Source: Hydractinia symbiolongicarpus
Taxonomy: Eukaryota > Cnidaria > Hydrozoa > Anthoathecata > Hydractiniidae
Direction of reading: 5' to 3'
Assembly (NCBI RefSeq): GCF_029227915.1
Contig: NC_079888.1
Span: forward strand, 20,068,001-20,132,000
DNA length: 64,000 nt
Shown: positions 61,413 to 64,000 of the stretch, piece by piece
How the letters are laid out: every line of letters starts with the position of its first letter
Position numbering within the stretch: position 1 is the first letter of the stretch
Program-made: the position numbers and the translations under genes
The notes under the pieces: model-generated
Told to the model about the DNA's origin: nothing
Database searches by the model: none
Seen by the model: only the letters and a program-made list of their open reading frames with translations

Positions 61413-64000
61413 GTGATTGCCGGAACTCAGCGATTACACTGTGCTCTGTGATAGCGCTTCATTTAAGAATTAAGATAAAAAAAGTCATTTTTTTATTGCG
61501 GGACCAATCCTAGCCATTATCTCGCGCTGAAGAAATAGCGGCAGTTTCAAAAACTACATTTCATAGACTTTCTAACGGTGTCAGTCTGCTTGAGTTTCAA
61601 CGGTTGTATCACATATTCGTACCAACATGTATTTAGCAATATTTTTTTTATATTACTAGGTTGCATTGCTTTTAACAATGAAACGTTGACTGTGGTACTT
61701 AATTGAACTAACTTTGGACTGTGACCTGATAAATGTGATAAATGAGACAATTGGACTCCAAGAAATAACATTCTTCTTAATTTGACGTGATTGCCGGAAC
61801 TCAGCGACTACTCTGGGCTCTGTGGTAGCGCTTCAATTAAGAATTAAGATAAAAAAAGTCATTTTTTTATTGTGGGACCAATCCTAGCCATTATCTCGCG
61901 CTGAAGAAATAGCGGCAGTTTCAAAAACTACATTTCCTTGATTTTCTAACGGTGTCAGTCCGTTTGAGTTTCAACGGTTGTGTCACATATTCGTACCAAC
62001 ATGTATTTAGCGATATTTTCTTTATATTACTAGGTTGAATGGCTTTTAACAATGAAACGTTGACTGTGGGACTTAATTGAACTAACTTTGGACTGTGACC
62101 TGATAAATATGATAAATGAGACAATTGGACTCCAAGAAATAACATTCTTCTTAATTTGACGTGATTGCCGGAACTCAGCGACTACTCTGGGCTCTGTGGT
62201 AGCGCTTCAATTAAGAATTAAGATAAAAAAGTCATTTTTTTATTGTGGGACCAATCCTAGCCATTATCTCGCGCTGAAGAAATAGCGGCAGTTTCAAAAA
62301 CTACATTTCATTGACTTTCTAACGGTGTCAGTCCGTTTGAGTTACAACGGTTTGGTCAAATATTCGTACCAACATGTATTTAGCGATATTTTTCTGATAT
62401 TACTAGGTTGCATCTCTTTTAACAATGAAAGGATTGACTGTGGGATTTAATTGAGCTAACTTTGGACTGTGACCTGATAAATGTGATAAATGAGACAATT
62501 GAACTCCAAGAAATAACATTCTTGTTAATTTGACGTGATTGCTGGAACTCAGCGATTACACTGGGCATTGTGGTAGCGCTTCATTTAAAAATTAAGATAC
62601 AAAAAGTCATTTTTTCATTGTGGGACCAATCCTAGCCGTTATCGCGCGCTAAAGAAATAGCGACAGTTTCAAGAACTACATTTCAATGACTTTCTAACGG
62701 TGGCAGTCCGTTTGAGTTACAACGGTTGGGTCACATATTCGTACCAACATGCATTTAACGATATTTTTCTGATATTACTAGGTTGCATCGCTTTTAACTA
62801 TGAAACAATTGACTGTGGGACTTAATTGAGCTAACTTTGGACTGTAACCTGATAAATATGATAAAGGAGACAATTGGACTCCAAGAAAAAACATTCTTCT
62901 TAATTTGACATGATTGCCGAAACTCAGCGATTACACTGGGCTCTGTGGTAGCGCTTCAATTAAGAATTAAGATAAAAAAGTCATTTTTTATTGCGGAACC
63001 AATCCTAGCCGTTATCTCGCGCTGAAGAAATAGCGGCATTTTAAAAAACTACATTTCATTGACTTTCTAACGTTGTCAGTCCGTTTGAGTTTCAACGGTT
63101 GTGTCACATATTCGTACCAACATGTATTTAACGATATTTGTTTGATATTACTAGATTGCATCGCTTTTAACAATGAAACGTTGACTGTGGGACTTAATTG
63201 AGCTAACTTTGGACTGTCACCTGATAAATGTGATAAATGAGACAATTGGACTCCAAGAAATAACATTCTTCTTAATTTGACGTGATTTCCGGAACTCAGC
63301 GATTACACTGTGCTCTGTGATAGCGCTTCATTTAAGAATTAAGATAAAAAAGTAATTTTTTTATTGCGGGACCAATCCTAGCCATTATCTCGCGCTGAAG
63401 AAATAGCGGCAGTTTCAAAAACTAAATTTCATTGACTTTCTAACGGTGTCAGTCCGTTTGAGTTACAACAGTTGGGTCACATATTCGTACCAACATGCAT
63501 TTAGCGATATTTTTCTGATATTACTAGGTTGCATCGCTTTTAACAATGAAACGATTGACTGTGGGACTTAATTGAGCTAACTTTCGACTGTCACCTGATA
63601 AATGTGATAAATGAGACAATTGGACTCCAAGAAATAACATTCTTGTTAATTTGACGTGATTGCCGGAACTCAACGATTACCCTGGGCACTGTGGTAGCGC
63701 TTCATTTAAGAATTATGATAAAAAAAGTCATTTTTTTATTGTGGGACCAATCCTAGCTATTATCGCGAGCTGAGGAAATAGCGACAGTTTCAAAAACTAC
63801 ATTTCATTGACTTTCTAACGGTGTCAGTCCGTTTGAATTTCAACGGTTGTGTCACATATTCGTACCAACATGTATTTAGCGATATTTTTTTGATATTACC
63901 AGGTTGCATCGCTTTTAACAATGAAGCGTTGCCTGTGGGACTTAATTGAACTAACTTTGGACTGTGACCTGATAAATGTAATAAATAAGACAATTGGATT
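61413..64000. repeat. Terminal, weakly ordered monomers
   Basis: Seven monomers. The two at about 61440-61810 and 61815-62185 both end in GACTACTCTGGGCTC, suggesting a recent single-monomer duplication. The last 210 bases (AATGAAGCGTTGCC, ATGTAATAAATAAGAC, ATTGGATT) match 54083-54293 at an offset of 9,707 bp (26 monomers). The final monomer is cut by the window edge, so the array and probably this family continue. Confidence 0.75.

Larger units (their letters stand above)
1..64000. repeat. Tandem satellite array, ~374-bp monomer, about 171 copies
   Basis: The same landmarks recur every 373-375 bp through the whole window, always in the same order and on the same strand: TGTGGTAGCG, GGGACCAATCC, CAGTTTCAAAAACTACATTT, TTCGTACCAACATGTATTTA, GCATCGCTTTTAAC, TTGACTGTGGGACTTAATTG and GACGTGATTGCCGGAACTCA. 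A consensus-like monomer is about 37% GC. Neighbouring monomers differ by scattered substitutions and small indels, while monomers several units apart can be almost identical, which is the mark of higher-order repeats. No other sequence interrupts the array and no end is reached. Known biology: arrays like this are usually centromeric or heterochromatic satellites maintained by unequal exchange. I do not recognise this satellite family by name. Confidence 0.97.
28904..64000. repeat. Right array domain
   Basis: This domain is dominated by four starts: TTTAAGAATTATGATAAAAAAAG; CAATTAAGAATTAAG with TATCTCGCGCTG; TTTAGGAGTTTAGATAAATAAG; and AAAAATTAAGCTAAAAAAAG with GGGACCTATCC and GCGCGTTGAAG. 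TATCCTGCGCTG is common from 29314 to about 38675. The epsilon, alpha and gamma markers of the left domain are absent on reading. The GGGACCTATCC class also occurs near 21995 and 26112, so the domains are related and not fully separate. Confidence 0.75.

Noticed and set aside
1-64000. CRISPR array
   Set aside because: The repeated unit is 374 bp with no unique spacers; repeat and supposed spacer vary together. This is a satellite, not a CRISPR locus.
1-64000. Transposon or retroelement insertion
   Set aside because: I looked for foreign segments, terminal repeats and target-site duplications at the irregular joints near 16270, 19197, 28903 and 39625. All are simple deletions within satellite sequence.

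Overview
This window is one uninterrupted tandem satellite array. From the first base to the last it consists of a monomer of about 374 bp (roughly 373-375), about 171 copies, all in the same orientation. GC content, counted on one consensus-like monomer, is about 37%. I see no convincing protein-coding gene, rRNA, tRNA, CRISPR array, transposon or unique-sequence island. The array and its higher-order repeats point to eukaryotic centromeric, pericentromeric or other heterochromatic DNA. The species cannot be named from this. The consensus-like monomer has 15 CpG where about 13 are expected from its base composition. That lack of CpG depletion fits a genome with little CpG methylation, such as many invertebrates, better than a heavily methylated vertebrate or plant satellite, but it is only a hint.

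The array has two domains that meet near 28.9 kb, at a monomer that has lost about 171 bp. The left domain (1-28.9 kb) contains several diverged monomer classes, recognised mainly by the segment after the TGTGGTAGCG landmark. They are called alpha (GTTAAGAAAACTAA), beta (AAAAATTAAGCTA plus a TGTCTCCT/AGGAGACA dyad), gamma (GTGATTTTTTT and ATGGCGCGCTAAAG), delta (GCTTTATTTAAG) and epsilon (GCCTCATTTAAG). The right domain (28.9-64 kb) is built mostly of other classes: ATTATGATAAAAAAAGTC, CAATTAAGAATTAAG with TCTCGCGCTG, TTTAGGAGTTTAG, and one carrying GGGACCTATCC.

Layout, left to right. A trimer pattern fills 1-3.0 kb and recurs at 12.35-16.1 kb with two extra epsilon monomers. A 2,995-bp 8-mer lies at 3.87-9.84 kb and overlaps a 2,245-bp 6-mer register that runs on to 10.9 kb. 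A right-type island sits at 10.92-11.36 kb. A 2,927-bp 8-mer carrying a 66-bp deletion is duplicated at 14.9-20.8 kb, with an undeleted relative at 23.4-24.95 kb. An 11-mer-offset duplication links 20.8-23.3 kb with 24.9-27.0 kb. In the right domain there is a 1,869-bp 5-mer (30.3-34.1 kb), a 1,497-bp 4-mer (35.6-39.3 kb), a zone of broken monomers (39.3-40.5 kb), a 2,614-bp 7-mer (42.2-47.4 kb), a 1,495-bp 4-mer (48.3-51.3 kb), a 5,227-bp-offset copy (51.9-55.06 kb), a mixed 4-mer/3-mer family (55.3-59.9 kb), a 746-bp dimer (59.9-61.4 kb) and a less ordered tail to 64 kb.

Nothing here works as a gene set. What can be read is the history of the array: repeated unequal exchange at multi-monomer scale, conversion-like patches, and small deletions later copied as part of larger units. 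All boundaries were read by eye and are good to about 20 bp unless a junction is given exactly. Near-identical blocks in such an array can also be assembly artefacts.
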